This document shows positions 28,139-37,313 of a stretch of 64,000 bases of DNA, piece by piece. How positions within the stretch are numbered: position 1 is the stretch's first letter; every line of letters starts with the position of its first letter. Both the position numbers and the translations under genes were made by a program. The DNA comes from Rhizorhabdus dicambivorans (lineage in GTDB: Bacteria > Pseudomonadota > Alphaproteobacteria > Sphingomonadales > Sphingomonadaceae). The notes beneath the pieces are model-generated. The model saw only the letters and a program-made list of their open reading frames with translations. It was not told the origin of the DNA and did no database searches. The stretch covers positions 2,148,001-2,212,000 of the forward strand of contig NZ_CP023449.1 of assembly GCF_002355275.1 (NCBI RefSeq), given 5' to 3'.

Positions 28139-30271
28139 ATGCAATCCCGTTTTTACGCATCAGCTGCCACGCTTGTCGTGTCTTTCGTCCTGTCTGGCGT
28201 CGCCTTTGCCCAGACATTGAGCGGGCCAGCATCGTCTACTGAAGCCGACGGCGCGCAGTTGGAAGATATCGTGGTCACGGCCCAGCGTCGTTCCGAGCGC
28301 CTTCAGGATGTCCCTGTGGCTGTTACATCCTTGTCCTCGGCCGCTCTTTCCCGGCAGGGGGTGACCAGCTCCATGGAGCTGTCACAAGCGGCCCCCAGCC
28401 TCATCATGAACAGCAACGTCTCTGTCGCGAGCCCCTATATTCGCGGTATCGGCTCCGATTTCTTCGACCCGACATCCGAGTCCCCGGTGGCGATCTATGT
28501 GGACGACGTCTATATGGCGGCCCCGCAGGCCAACATCTTTTCGCTGGCGGGCACCAAGCAGATCGACGTGCTCAGCGGCCCGCAGGGAACCCTGTTCGGC
28601 CGTAACGCTACGGGCGGTGTCATCCAGATCCAGACGTTCGATCCGACGCAGGATCCGCATCTGGACGTATCCGGATCCTACGGAAATTACGACTATGTCA
28701 ATGCGTCCTTCTATGGATCCGTCGGCGTTGCGGAAAATGTGGCTACCAGCGTGTCCGCCCAATATGAGAATCAGGGCAAAGGATATGGCAAAAATCTGTT
28801 TGATGGTTCCGAGATAAATAAATACCAAATCAACAATATTTCGATCAGAAACAAGTGGATGATCGAACTTCCCACAGAAACCGTTCTACGGATTTCAGGG
28901 GATTATTCGCGGAGCGGAAACACGGTTTCCTATCATAGAGCGCCGGGGTCTTTCTCGGATCTTCCGGGCGCAATTCCGCCGACGGGATATATCAGTCGCT
29001 ATGATGCGAACATCAATTTCCCAGATACTATGCGTGTTAAATCCGGTGGCCTTTCTCTGAAGGTCGACCAGGATCTCGGTGCGGTGAGCCTGACGAGCAT
29101 CACCGCCTACCGGAAATCCAGCGATTATTACACGCTCGATGAAGATCAATCGACCGAATCTAATATCGCAAATGGCGCATACGAGCTCGCATGGACTGCG
29201 AAATATCAGGGATTTTCTCAGGAGGTAAGGTTAAAAGGTCGAGACAATCCTGTATTTAACTGGATGGTCGGTGGTTTCTATTATAGTGCGAAGGGATCGT
29301 ATCACGATTTCATCTTTACCGGGATCAACTTTATAGATTTCGATCAGCAAAAGACCAAATCAATTGCGGGATTCGCACAGGCTACTGTGAAGCTTTTGGA
29401 AAATACCAAGTTGACCGGAGGCGTTCGCTACACGAGGGATACGGTGCAGTTCGCATTTCCTGCCGCGGGCTTGTTTCCGTCGAAGAGGGTGTTCAAGGAA
29501 CCGACGTTCCGGGTTGCGCTGGAGCAGCATTTTTCTCGCGACATCCTGGCATATGTCTCGTTCAACACGGGCTTCAAGAGCGGCGGTTATGCGTTGCTCT
29601 CTGCCGATGGCTACGACCCCGAGAAGCTCAAAGCCTATGAAGTCGGCCTGAAGACAGAGTGGTTCAACCGTACGCTCAGGCTTAACATCAACGGCTTCCT
29701 GTACCGCTACTCCGATCAGCAGGTGAATGTGAACCGAGGTTCCGGCAACGTGGTCGAGAACGCCGGAGACTCCCATATCAAGGGCTTTGAGGCGACCGTT
29801 GATTATGTTCCGACATCGAGATTGAAGTTGAGCGGTGCCGTGACGCTTATGGACGGCCATTATACCGACTATCCCGGCTATGAGTTCCGGAACGCGCGAG
29901 GCGACTCCATTGGCATAATAAATGCCAAAGGGTTTCGAACGGTCCGTACGCCGAAGTTTGTTGGCAGCATTTCAGCACAATATACCTTGCCCACGGAGAG
30001 CGGCGACTTTGCCGCGAACGTCGGCCTTCAACATAATAGCGGATATAATTTCGTGGTGGATCCTCGTGTCCGCCAGTCGAGCTACACGATTATCAACGCC
30101 GGCCTGTCATGGTCGCCGTCAAACGGCCCGTTCACCGTACGGGTGTGGGGCAAGAACCTGACGGATACGGACTATTACTCCATAGCCAATCCGAATCTGT
30201 ACCCGGTCGGAGACGCATCGGTTTCAGCGCCGCCGCGAACCTATGGGGTTACGGCATCAATCAAATATTGA
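28139..30271 (+). CDS. TonB-dependent outer-membrane receptor
   Basis: A 710-residue receptor with a signal peptide (MQSRFYASAATLVVSFVLSG, cleavage after AFA), TonB box region DIVVTAQRRSERLQDVPVAV, plug motifs (IRGIGSDFFDPTSES, GPQGTLFGRNATGGVIQ) and a barrel ending in YGVTASIKY. It belongs to the same catabolic TBDT class as the one at 14114-16462 but is not a close copy. GAGGGGAGGG immediately before ATG 28139 fixes the start. It probably imports the substrate handled by the SDR/BKACE genes downstream. Confidence 0.95.
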   Translation: MQSRFYASAATLVVSFVLSGVAFAQTLSGPASSTEADGAQLEDIVVTAQRRSERLQDVPVAVTSLSSAALSRQGVTSSMELSQAAPSLIMNSNVSVASPYIRGIGSDFFDPTSESPVAIYVDDVYMAAPQANIFSLAGTKQIDVLSGPQGTLFGRNATGGVIQIQTFDPTQDPHLDVSGSYGNYDYVNASFYGSVGVAENVATSVSAQYENQGKGYGKNLFDGSEINKYQINNISIRNKWMIELPTETVLRISGDYSRSGNTVSYHRAPGSFSDLPGAIPPTGYISRYDANINFPDTMRVKSGGLSLKVDQDLGAVSLTSITAYRKSSDYYTLDEDQSTESNIANGAYELAWTAKYQGFSQEVRLKGRDNPVFNWMVGGFYYSAKGSYHDFIFTGINFIDFDQQKTKSIAGFAQATVKLLENTKLTGGVRYTRDTVQFAFPAAGLFPSKRVFKEPTFRVALEQHFSRDILAYVSFNTGFKSGGYALLSADGYDPEKLKAYEVGLKTEWFNRTLRLNINGFLYRYSDQQVNVNRGSGNVVENAGDSHIKGFEATVDYVPTSRLKLSGAVTLMDGHYTDYPGYEFRNARGDSIGIINAKGFRTVRTPKFVGSISAQYTLPTESGDFAANVGLQHNSGYNFVVDPRVRQSSYTIINAGLSWSPSNGPFTVRVWGKNLTDTDYYSIANPNLYPVGDASVSAPPRTYGVTASIKY

Positions 30272-30300
30272 GAGGAACCAAGGCGCGTAGCCCGAAACTC

Positions 30301-30339
30301 TCGATGTCAGCCTCCGTCAGGGTTGGAAGCTGACATCGA
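30301..30339. promoter_or_regulatory. 11-base perfect inverted repeat between the TonB receptor and SDR genes
   Basis: TCGATGTCAGC (30301-30311) and GCTGACATCGA (30329-30339) with a 17-base loop, 30 bases before the SDR start. There is no T-run, so it is either an operator for a second promoter or an intercistronic RNA hairpin that sets relative expression. Confidence 0.6.
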
Positions 30340-30369
30340 CGGCAAGCAGCGAAAATGAGAGGATGTTAC

Positions 30370-31233
30370 ATGGGCGATCGACTCAAGGGAAAGGTGGCGC
30401 TCATTACGGGCACCGGAGATGGCATAGCGCGATCCACGGCGCTGCGTTTCGCTGCCGAGGGTGCCCGCATCGTCGGCTGCGATCTCGATCCTGACAAGGC
30501 GGCCGAGACGCTGCGGCTTGTGGAGCAAATGGGCGGAGAGATGCTCTCCGTCCATCCGGTCGACCTGGCCGACGAAGCGATGATTGCGCGTCTCATGGAA
30601 CGCATAGAGGAGCGGTTCGGTGGCCTCGACATCCTCGTCCATTATGCAATGACATCACGCTATGGCTCGCCGGATGCGGTCACCCGGGCCGACATGAACT
30701 ATTCGCTCGATAATGTGGTGACGATGAGCTTTCTCGTCGCGCAGCAGGCAGCGGCTCTGATGCGAAAGCGCGGCGGAGGTTCGATCGTTCTGACGGGCTC
30801 GGTCTCCGGCGCGACCTTCGGGTCCGGCTTCATCGGTAATCTGGGGCATATCTTCCCCTATGCCGTGGCCAAAGGCGCCGTCATCCGAATGGGCATCGCA
30901 CTGGCCAACCACCTTGGACGCGATCGCATCAGGGTGAATGTCGTTTCACCGGGGACGGTTTACACGCCGGCGGTGGCCGCGCTTTACGGCGATGAAGGGA
31001 CGGAAGAGCGGAGAATGCTGATCGATCGACAGACGCTGCTGGGCCGCATTTCCTATCCTGACGACATCACCAACGCGGCTCTTTTCCTGGCTTCGGACGA
31101 GGCGTCCAACATCACCGGCATAAATCTCTATGTCGACGGTGGCTATGTCGCGTCGGGAAGCGCCGGATCCGCCTTGTTCGATGTTGAGGAACTGCTTGAT
31201 CGGACCGTCGAACGAGCTCTTGGGGGCCGATAA
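30370..31233 (+). CDS. SDR oxidoreductase
   Basis: A 287-residue SDR with GTGDGIA at the cofactor loop (second Gly pattern slightly unusual), SGSVSG-like catalytic Ser (LTGSVSG) and YAVAK as Tyr-x-x-x-Lys. NAG of the usual NNAG motif is replaced by HYAMTS, a deviation near the nicotinamide. The C-terminal tail (SGSAGSALFDVEELLD) is longer than usual. GAGAGGA six bases before ATG 30370 supports the start over ATG 30355. First gene of a tight SDR/isomerase/BKACE cluster. Confidence 0.87.
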   Translation: MGDRLKGKVALITGTGDGIARSTALRFAAEGARIVGCDLDPDKAAETLRLVEQMGGEMLSVHPVDLADEAMIARLMERIEERFGGLDILVHYAMTSRYGSPDAVTRADMNYSLDNVVTMSFLVAQQAAALMRKRGGGSIVLTGSVSGATFGSGFIGNLGHIFPYAVAKGAVIRMGIALANHLGRDRIRVNVVSPGTVYTPAVAALYGDEGTEERRMLIDRQTLLGRISYPDDITNAALFLASDEASNITGINLYVDGGYVASGSAGSALFDVEELLDRTVERALGGR

Positions 31234-31276
31234 TGGGTTCGGTCTGCCTCAAGATATCATCGTGAAAGATCATGCC

Positions 31277-32146
31277 ATGTCAGTGCGTCAACGTCTGTCG
31301 GTCTGCGAACTTTCTCTGCCGGACACCAGTTTTGAACAGGACCTCGATCTCATAAGGGCTTCGGGAGCAACGGGCATCGCCATATCGGAGTTCAAACTTC
31401 GCGATGGCGAAGAAGAGCAGCAGATTGCGGCGCTGAAGGAAAGCGGGCTGGCGGCCACCATCTGCATTCCGGCCAACACGTCGCCGCTTCCGCTGCGGCC
31501 TGACAGCATTTTCCCCGGGCCAGCCGATCCGGATCTGCGTCTCGAGGCCATGCTCGGAAGCATCCGGCGCATTGCCATGTTCGAACCGGACTGCATCCTG
31601 ACTGTAACGGGGTCGAACTCGGACTATGATGCGGCAGATGCGCGCAAGATCGCTGTCGAGGCGCTGCGGGAGGCTACGGCGCTGGCCGTCAGCCTGGGCA
31701 CGCGGCTGGCGCTCGAGACAAATCGAAACGAAGGGCTGGATTTCTCATTCCTCCGGTCCCTGCCCGAAACGATCGACTTTTTGGATGAAATCGGCCCGGG
31801 AATAGGGCTTCTGTACGATTTCTACCATCTCTGGGATGAGGACAATATCATTCCGGACACCGAGCGGTTCGCATCGCGTATCTTCGGCGTTCAGTATAAT
31901 GACTGGCGCGAGCCGCCGCGCAGCTTTGCCGACCGCCTGCTGCCGGGCGACGGGATCATGGACATACCCGCATTGCTGGGGGCTCTCGAACGGGGCGGCT
32001 ACACAGGCTGGTACGACTTCGAGATTTTCTCCGATGATGGGCGCTGGGGAACGGAACTTCCGGATTCATTGTGGAAAATCCCTTACGATAGGTTGATCGA
32101 GCGAGCCCATGCTGGCCTGCTGAAAGCATGGGATCTTCGTATATAA
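31277..32146 (+). CDS. Sugar-phosphate isomerase/epimerase-like TIM barrel protein (AP-endonuclease-2 fold)
   Basis: A 289-residue protein. Landmarks are TGIAISEFKL early, RLALETNR and GIGLLYDFYHLWDED in the middle (metal-binding Glu, Asp and His), GVQYNDWR and GYTGWYDFEIFSD at the C-terminus, all matching xylose-isomerase-like TIM barrels (PF01261). Such proteins isomerise sugars, inositols or hydroxy-ketones, and some act as dehydratases. Start uncertain: ATG 31277 or GTG 31262, neither with a strong ribosome site, suggesting coupling to the SDR gene that ends at 31233. Confidence 0.86.
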   Translation: MSVRQRLSVCELSLPDTSFEQDLDLIRASGATGIAISEFKLRDGEEEQQIAALKESGLAATICIPANTSPLPLRPDSIFPGPADPDLRLEAMLGSIRRIAMFEPDCILTVTGSNSDYDAADARKIAVEALREATALAVSLGTRLALETNRNEGLDFSFLRSLPETIDFLDEIGPGIGLLYDFYHLWDEDNIIPDTERFASRIFGVQYNDWREPPRSFADRLLPGDGIMDIPALLGALERGGYTGWYDFEIFSDDGRWGTELPDSLWKIPYDRLIERAHAGLLKAWDLRI

Positions 32147-32299
32147 TCCCTCGGCATTGTGGTCGTGGACGTCTGTGGCGCGCTCCCGTCAAACCCGCTG
32201 GTCGTGTGTCCGCCGGCCATCCGCCGGCTCTAGCTTGATAGCCGCCGATCTCTGGCGAAGGCCCCGGAATTAAGTCGAACGGTCTGTGCGAAGGAGTGC

Positions 32300-33061
32300 A
32301 TGATGACGAAAACGGTGATCGTGACCGGTGCTGCTGGGGGCATGGGCCTCGCGGCTCTCCATATTCTCGCGCAACGAGACGTCAATGTCGTTTGCGTCGA
32401 TCTCGACCGATCGACCGTGTCGCAGGCTGTCGACGCCATAGGGGCCACCAGGGGGCGGTTTCTCGCGATCGGTGCCGATGTCGGTGACGATTCCGCCGTC
32501 CGAAACTATGTAGCCCATGGGGTAGAAGAGTTTGGCGCGCTCCATGGTGTTTTCAACATCGCAGGGATTGAGGGCGATGTCGTGCCGGTTACTCAAGCCA
32601 CGGTCGAGAATTTCGACCGCGTCATGGCCGTAAACGCGCGCAGCGTGTTTCTGAACATGAAATATGCGACTCCGCATCTGGTGGCTGCGGGCGGCGGATC
32701 GATCGTCAGCACGGGCTCTTATCTTGCCACGAGAGGTTATCCGCTCTGCGGATGCTATGGAGCGTCCAAGCACGCCGTCGTGGGCATCACCAAGTCCTTC
32801 GCGCTGGAGGTGGCGCCGCAGAATGTTCGCGCCAATGTCGTGGCGCCCGGTGCCACGGATACGAGGATGATGCGCGCAACGTTCGAGGCGATGTCGGGCG
32901 GTGCCGCCGCAGCCGAAGCGGCTCTCGTTGCGGCCATACCCCAGCAGCGGATGGCGGATCCTGCCGAAATCGCCGCTACCGGCATCTGGCTGCTGCTCGA
33001 CGCTCCGGGCCACATCACGGGACAGGTCCTGCGCGTGGACGGCGGCCTGTCCGCTGCCTGA
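32300..33061 (+). CDS. SDR oxidoreductase
   Basis: A 253-residue classical SDR: GAAGGMG cofactor loop, Asp after beta-2 (CVDLDRS, NAD preference), NIAG, STGSYLA with the catalytic Ser, and YGASK as Tyr/Lys. The C-terminal PAEIAATGIWLLLDAPGHITGQVLRVDGG is standard FabG-like. AAGGAG precedes ATG 32300. Substrate presumably a secondary alcohol in the same pathway as its neighbours. Confidence 0.9.
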   Translation: MMTKTVIVTGAAGGMGLAALHILAQRDVNVVCVDLDRSTVSQAVDAIGATRGRFLAIGADVGDDSAVRNYVAHGVEEFGALHGVFNIAGIEGDVVPVTQATVENFDRVMAVNARSVFLNMKYATPHLVAAGGGSIVSTGSYLATRGYPLCGCYGASKHAVVGITKSFALEVAPQNVRANVVAPGATDTRMMRATFEAMSGGAAAAEAALVAAIPQQRMADPAEIAATGIWLLLDAPGHITGQVLRVDGGLSAA

Positions 33062-33118
33062 CGGGACGCTTTCGATGGCGTTCAGGCCCGGCGGTAGAGT
33101 TACACTGGAGTATGATTG

Positions 33119-34045
33119 ATGGCAAAAGTGGTTATATCCTGCGCCGTTACCGGATCAGCGCACACGCCGACCATGTCAGCGGCCTTGCCGATAACGCCGG
33201 AGGAGATCGCCTCCCAGGCGATCGAGGCCGCAGAGGCGGGCGCGGCCATCCTGCACCTGCACGCCCGCGTGCCGGAAGATGGCCGTCCGACGGGTGATCC
33301 CGATGTATATCAGCGCTTTCTGCCCACCATCAAACAGGCCACGGATGCCGTCGTGAACATCACCACCGGCGGGGCGGCGACGATGAGTGTGCAGGAACGC
33401 CTTGCCGCCGCCGCCAAATTCCAGCCGGAAATGTGCTCGCTCAATATGGGTTCGCTGAATTTCGCCTTCTTCCCCGCGGCGAAGCGGATCAGTGAATGGA
33501 AATTTCCCTGGGAAAAGGATTATGTCGTCAATTCGGACGACTATATCTTCCGCAACACCTTTCGCGACATCGCCTATATACTGGAGACGATGAGCGACGC
33601 CGGAACCCGGTTCGAGCATGAATGCTATGACGTCGGGCACCTTTACAATCTTGCCCATTTTCTCGATCGTGGTCTGATCAGGCCAGGCTTTTTCGTGCAA
33701 ATGATATTCGGCATCTTGGGCGGCATCGGGCCCGATCTCGAAAATCTCATGTTCATGAAGCAGTCGGCGGATCGGCTGTTCGGTCGTGACACCTTCCAAT
33801 GGTCGGTTCTGGCGGCGGGCCGGCACCAGATGCCTTTCCTGACCCAGGCTGCGTTGATGGGCGGCCACGTGCGAGTGGGCCTGGAAGACAGTCTGTTCAT
33901 CGAGCGCGGCAAGCTCGCGGTCTCCAATGCCGAGCAGGTCCGCAAGATCGCGCGTATCCTGCGCGAAATGGGACATGAGCCGGCCAGCCCCGCCGAAGCG
34001 CGGGAGATCCTGGCGCTGAAGGGCGGCGACCGCGTCGCCTATTGA
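33119..34045 (+). CDS. Beta-keto acid cleavage enzyme (BKACE, DUF849 family)
   Basis: A 308-residue BKACE. The family start VVISCAVTGSAHTPTMS and the zinc-site sequence LHLHARVPEDGRPTGDP are exact family signatures; the Zn ligands are His46 and His48 with Glu256 in VGLEDSL as the likely third. The known family reaction is a beta-keto acid plus acetyl-CoA giving acetoacetate and a new acyl-CoA. GGAG eight bases before ATG 33119. In this cluster it would remove or transfer a beta-keto acid unit after the SDR oxidations. Confidence 0.94.
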   Translation: MAKVVISCAVTGSAHTPTMSAALPITPEEIASQAIEAAEAGAAILHLHARVPEDGRPTGDPDVYQRFLPTIKQATDAVVNITTGGAATMSVQERLAAAAKFQPEMCSLNMGSLNFAFFPAAKRISEWKFPWEKDYVVNSDDYIFRNTFRDIAYILETMSDAGTRFEHECYDVGHLYNLAHFLDRGLIRPGFFVQMIFGILGGIGPDLENLMFMKQSADRLFGRDTFQWSVLAAGRHQMPFLTQAALMGGHVRVGLEDSLFIERGKLAVSNAEQVRKIARILREMGHEPASPAEAREILALKGGDRVAY

Positions 34046-34123
34046 GCGATTGAGCGCGCGACGAACACGGCGGAAAAACCTCTTTCGCGACCGGCGCTTT
34101 CCTCTGGATTCCGAGAAGACCGT

Positions 34124-35167
34124 ATGACGCTTGTACGAATGGGCAAGGGGCGTAACCCCCTTCACGGCTGGCAGTTCGATCCCGCAGAGGCCCGCTTTGT
34201 CGGTCACGATCTCCAACGCCCCGAATGCATCTTAGCCGAACGCGATGGCACATTATGGGCAGCGGATGCCCGCGGGGGGGTGATGAAGATCGCGCCCGGC
34301 CATGGCCAGAAACTGGTCCTCCAGTCGGTCGACGGACATTTCGATCTGCAGGCCGACGCCGCGGCAAGCCTGCTGGGCGGCACCCTGCCCAACGGCCTCG
34401 CCTTCGCGCCCAATGGCGACATAGTGATCGCCAATTTCGGTACCGATCGGCTTGAACGCATGACCCGCGACGGCAAGACGCGGGTACTGTGCGACAGCAT
34501 CGACGGCCAACCGATGGGCAAGGTCAATTTCGTCCTGTGCGACAGCCGCGGCCGCATCTGGCTGACCGCTTCCACCCGAACCAACCCCTGGAACGATGCG
34601 CTTCGTCCCGATCTAGCGGATGGCTACATCGCGCTGATGGACGAGCGCGGCATCAGGATCGTCGCCGATGGTTTCGCCTTCACGAACGAAATCCGGTTCG
34701 ACGAGCATGAGCAATGGCTTTACGTGGCGGAGACCGCGCGTCGCCGCGTAACCCGGCTGCGGGTCGGGCCGGATGGATCCTTGTCCGAGCGGGAAACCTA
34801 TGGGCCCGACAGGCTCGGGTCCGGCTTTATCGATGGCATCGCGTTCGATGCCTACGGAAATCTCTGGGCGACCATGATCTTTGCCGATCGGTTGATCGCA
34901 ATCACGCCGCAGGGGGATGTGCTCACGCTGCTGGAAGATGGCAATCCCGAGGGGCTCGCCAGGATGGAGGCCGCGGTCGCCAGCGGCGATGCGCCACCCT
35001 TCGATGTACTGATGAAGACCGGCGGCAAGCTATGTCCATGGCTGGCATCGGTGACATTCGGCGGACCCAATTTGGATAAGGTCTATCTGGGCGGCCTGCG
35101 CGCGACCACCATTCCCGTCTTCACCAGCCCGGTCGCCGGCCTACCCATGGCCCATTGGAACGCATGA
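34124..35167 (+). CDS. SMP-30/gluconolactonase/LRE-like lactonase
   Basis: A 347-residue six-bladed propeller protein. RPECILAERDGTLWAAD supplies the metal Glu, FTNEIRFDEHEQWLYVAET the Asn, and IDGIAFDAYGNLW the Asp seen in SMP-30 lactonases; GKVNFVLCDSRGRIWLT is the middle repeat. No signal peptide. Family members hydrolyse lactones with Ca2+ or Zn2+. It overlaps the next SDR gene by ATGA, so dehydrogenase and lactonase are co-translated, a usual pair in sugar-like or cyclic ketone breakdown. Confidence 0.88.
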   Translation: MTLVRMGKGRNPLHGWQFDPAEARFVGHDLQRPECILAERDGTLWAADARGGVMKIAPGHGQKLVLQSVDGHFDLQADAAASLLGGTLPNGLAFAPNGDIVIANFGTDRLERMTRDGKTRVLCDSIDGQPMGKVNFVLCDSRGRIWLTASTRTNPWNDALRPDLADGYIALMDERGIRIVADGFAFTNEIRFDEHEQWLYVAETARRRVTRLRVGPDGSLSERETYGPDRLGSGFIDGIAFDAYGNLWATMIFADRLIAITPQGDVLTLLEDGNPEGLARMEAAVASGDAPPFDVLMKTGGKLCPWLASVTFGGPNLDKVYLGGLRATTIPVFTSPVAGLPMAHWNA

Positions 35168-35964
35168 TGGCGGGAACAACGCAATTGTCGCCGGAATGGC
35201 TCTCGGACAAGCGGATTGTCGTCACCGGGGCAGCGAGCGGCATCGGCTTGGGTGCGGCGCAGTTGTTCCAGAGGCTGGGTGCGGACCTTGTCGTCGCCGA
35301 TCGCGATCTTGCCGGGTTGATCAAGGCTTGGCCTGATTTGCCACCAGCTCGCTGCCAGCCCGTCGACGTGGTGGACGAGATGTCCTGTGAGGCGCTGATG
35401 GCCGGCGCAAACAGGCTGCTTGGCGGTATCGATGGCGTGTTCAACAGCGCCGGCGTCAGCGATGTCGTCGCACCGGCGCTGGAAGTCGCCATAGCTGACT
35501 GGCAGCGCGTAACCGATATCAACCTGCGCGGCACTTTCCTTGTCTGCCGGGCGGCCGGCAGGATCATGCTGGCGCAAGGTTCTGGATCGATCGTCACCAT
35601 ATCCTCGGTCAACGGAGTGACCGGCATACCCAGGCGTCATGCCTATGGGCCCGCCAAGGCCGCGATCGCGCAGTTGACGCGAACGCTGGCCTGCGAATGG
35701 GCCGGTGCGGGCGTGCGCGTCAATTCGCTCGCCCCAACCTATATCCGCACGCCGATGATCGATCGGCTGAGCGCCGAGGGCAAGGTCGATATCGGCCGGC
35801 TTGAGAGGCGAACGCCGATGGGGCGGCTCGGCGAGGTAGAGGAAGTGGGCGCAGCAGCTGCCTTTCTGCTGTCGGACTGGAGCCGTTTTCTGACGGGCGT
35901 GCTGTTGCCGGTCGATGGCGGCTGGCTAGCCTATGGCGGACCTGGCGATGTCGAGTCCGCCTAG
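35164..35964 (+). CDS. SDR oxidoreductase
   Basis: A 266-residue SDR: GAASGIG cofactor loop, VVADRD after beta-2, NSAG, TISSVNG with catalytic Ser, and YGPAK. It overlaps the lactonase gene by 4 bases (ATGATG; a second ATG at 35167). Last gene of the left catabolic region before the tRNA-Thr boundary. Could oxidise a cyclic alcohol or hemiacetal to the lactone opened by the upstream enzyme; this is inference. Confidence 0.9.
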   Translation: MMAGTTQLSPEWLSDKRIVVTGAASGIGLGAAQLFQRLGADLVVADRDLAGLIKAWPDLPPARCQPVDVVDEMSCEALMAGANRLLGGIDGVFNSAGVSDVVAPALEVAIADWQRVTDINLRGTFLVCRAAGRIMLAQGSGSIVTISSVNGVTGIPRRHAYGPAKAAIAQLTRTLACEWAGAGVRVNSLAPTYIRTPMIDRLSAEGKVDIGRLERRTPMGRLGEVEEVGAAAAFLLSDWSRFLTGVLLPVDGGWLAYGGPGDVESA

Positions 35965-36349
35965 GTCCGCTGACATGATGTAATTTCGGGTTCGGGACCG
36001 GGGTGGCGGTTATAGCATCGAGGTGATCCGAAATTTCCGCAGCTTACGCGGCTTGGACGAATGGCGGTGTCCGGCGTGAATGCGCTTTGCACGGATTGTT
36101 TGGCAGCAGTCGACTGGCCCCGACGCTAGATAAAAGTATGATCCGATTTGCGGCGGCGAACCAGCAGAGCGCGGTGTCTTGACACAAGGGCGCAATTCGA
36201 TGGCGATCAACTAGCTCGACACCAAGCAGATCAATTTTCTCGATCTATCACGGGAACGCCGGCACGTGTGTTGATCCGTGTGTTGGCATCCGAATATGCA
36301 AATATGCAAAGAAGCTGGTACGGTATAAGATATTGAATATTGATATAAA
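35965..36349. other. Intergenic segment between catabolic block and tRNA-Thr
   Basis: 385 bases, AT-rich towards the tRNA. No gene with recognisable motifs; a 66-codon minus-strand frame (36010-36210) with a basic C-terminus may be IS debris. The sequence marks the change from the catabolic region to the core-like region. Confidence 0.4.
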
Positions 36350-36425
<76 letters not shown>

Positions 36426-36443
36426 ACTCCGCGCTCTCATGCG

Positions 36444-37313
36444 TCAGGGAATGCCGAAGGTCCAGCCCTCCAGGAGCGCAATCTCACCGGAAAGGGCGGG
36501 CGGGTGCCACAAATCCTCGCGCGCGGCGGCTTCGGCCAGCCATGCGGCGGTCAGGATCGCGTCGGTGCTGTGGTCGTCATAGCGCGCCAGCTGCGGTGCG
36601 CGCCGGATGCCGTAGCCGGCAAGGCCCGCGCGCAGCCGGTCTGCGTCGCGCATCTTGCTGCCGCCGCTGAGGCCGGCCTGCCGGGCGGCGATGGTCGTGT
36701 AGATCTCGACGATCAGGGGGCCGCGCTCGGGAACCGGATCGAAGGGCCAGACCGGCACCTTGCCGCCCAGGCGGTGCAGCATCCGCATCCCCGTGAGGCT
36801 CGATTTGCCGACCTGCGCCGCGCCGACCAGGTTGAAGCAGCTCGTCGCCGGCGCGTGGCGGCCCTCGCGGCACAGCCGCTCGACGAGGCGATAGCGGCCG
36901 TTGCCGGCGCCGAACAGGTCGCCCTGCCGGCCGCCATGGCGGCGGAAATGCCGGCTGATCTCGCCATGGTCGATGAAGCTGCCCGTTTCCAGATGCGGGT
37001 CGGCGGCGCAGACGGCGTCGATCTGCCGCCACAGCGCGCGGGCGTCGGGCGGGCTTTCCGGCCAACCGGGAAAATAAGCGCCGGCGTCGAGGAAGGGCAG
37101 GGCGGCCGAGAAGTCGATGCCGATCAGCAGGTCACTCTGCCGCCGCGCATGACGGATCAGCCAGTCCAGCACCGCCTGGCGCGACCAGGCCCGCTCGATC
37201 AGCCTCGGCGTCCGGCCGGGCCCGTCGCTGATCGCGACCGTGATCCCCTTCTGCCGCTCGCCCTTCGCGCCCGACCAGTCGATGCAGGCGAAGCGCGCGA
37301 AACGCCGGATCAT
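36444..37313 (-). CDS. Conserved hypothetical protein (DUF429-like, RNase H-like fold suspected)
   Basis: A 289-residue cytoplasmic protein. ARFACIDWSGAKGERQKGITVAI near the start and LLIGIDFSAALPF recall the Asp-containing strands of DUF429 or RNase H-like proteins; DDHSTDAILTAAWLAEAA near the end contains a conserved-looking Asp pair. No signal or membrane segment. It overlaps the preceding MmcQ-like gene by ATGA and forms the tail of the rarA operon. Its biochemical role is unknown. Confidence 0.75.
   Translation of the reverse strand: MIRRFARFACIDWSGAKGERQKGITVAISDGPGRTPRLIERAWSRQAVLDWLIRHARRQSDLLIGIDFSAALPFLDAGAYFPGWPESPPDARALWRQIDAVCAADPHLETGSFIDHGEISRHFRRHGGRQGDLFGAGNGRYRLVERLCREGRHAPATSCFNLVGAAQVGKSSLTGMRMLHRLGGKVPVWPFDPVPERGPLIVEIYTTIAARQAGLSGGSKMRDADRLRAGLAGYGIRRAPQLARYDDHSTDAILTAAWLAEAAAREDLWHPPALSGEIALLEGWTFGIP

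Noticed and set aside
36010-36210. Minus-strand ORF of 66 codons with a basic C-terminus before the tRNA
   Set aside because: No family recognised; could be IS debris, but the evidence is too thin to list as a gene.
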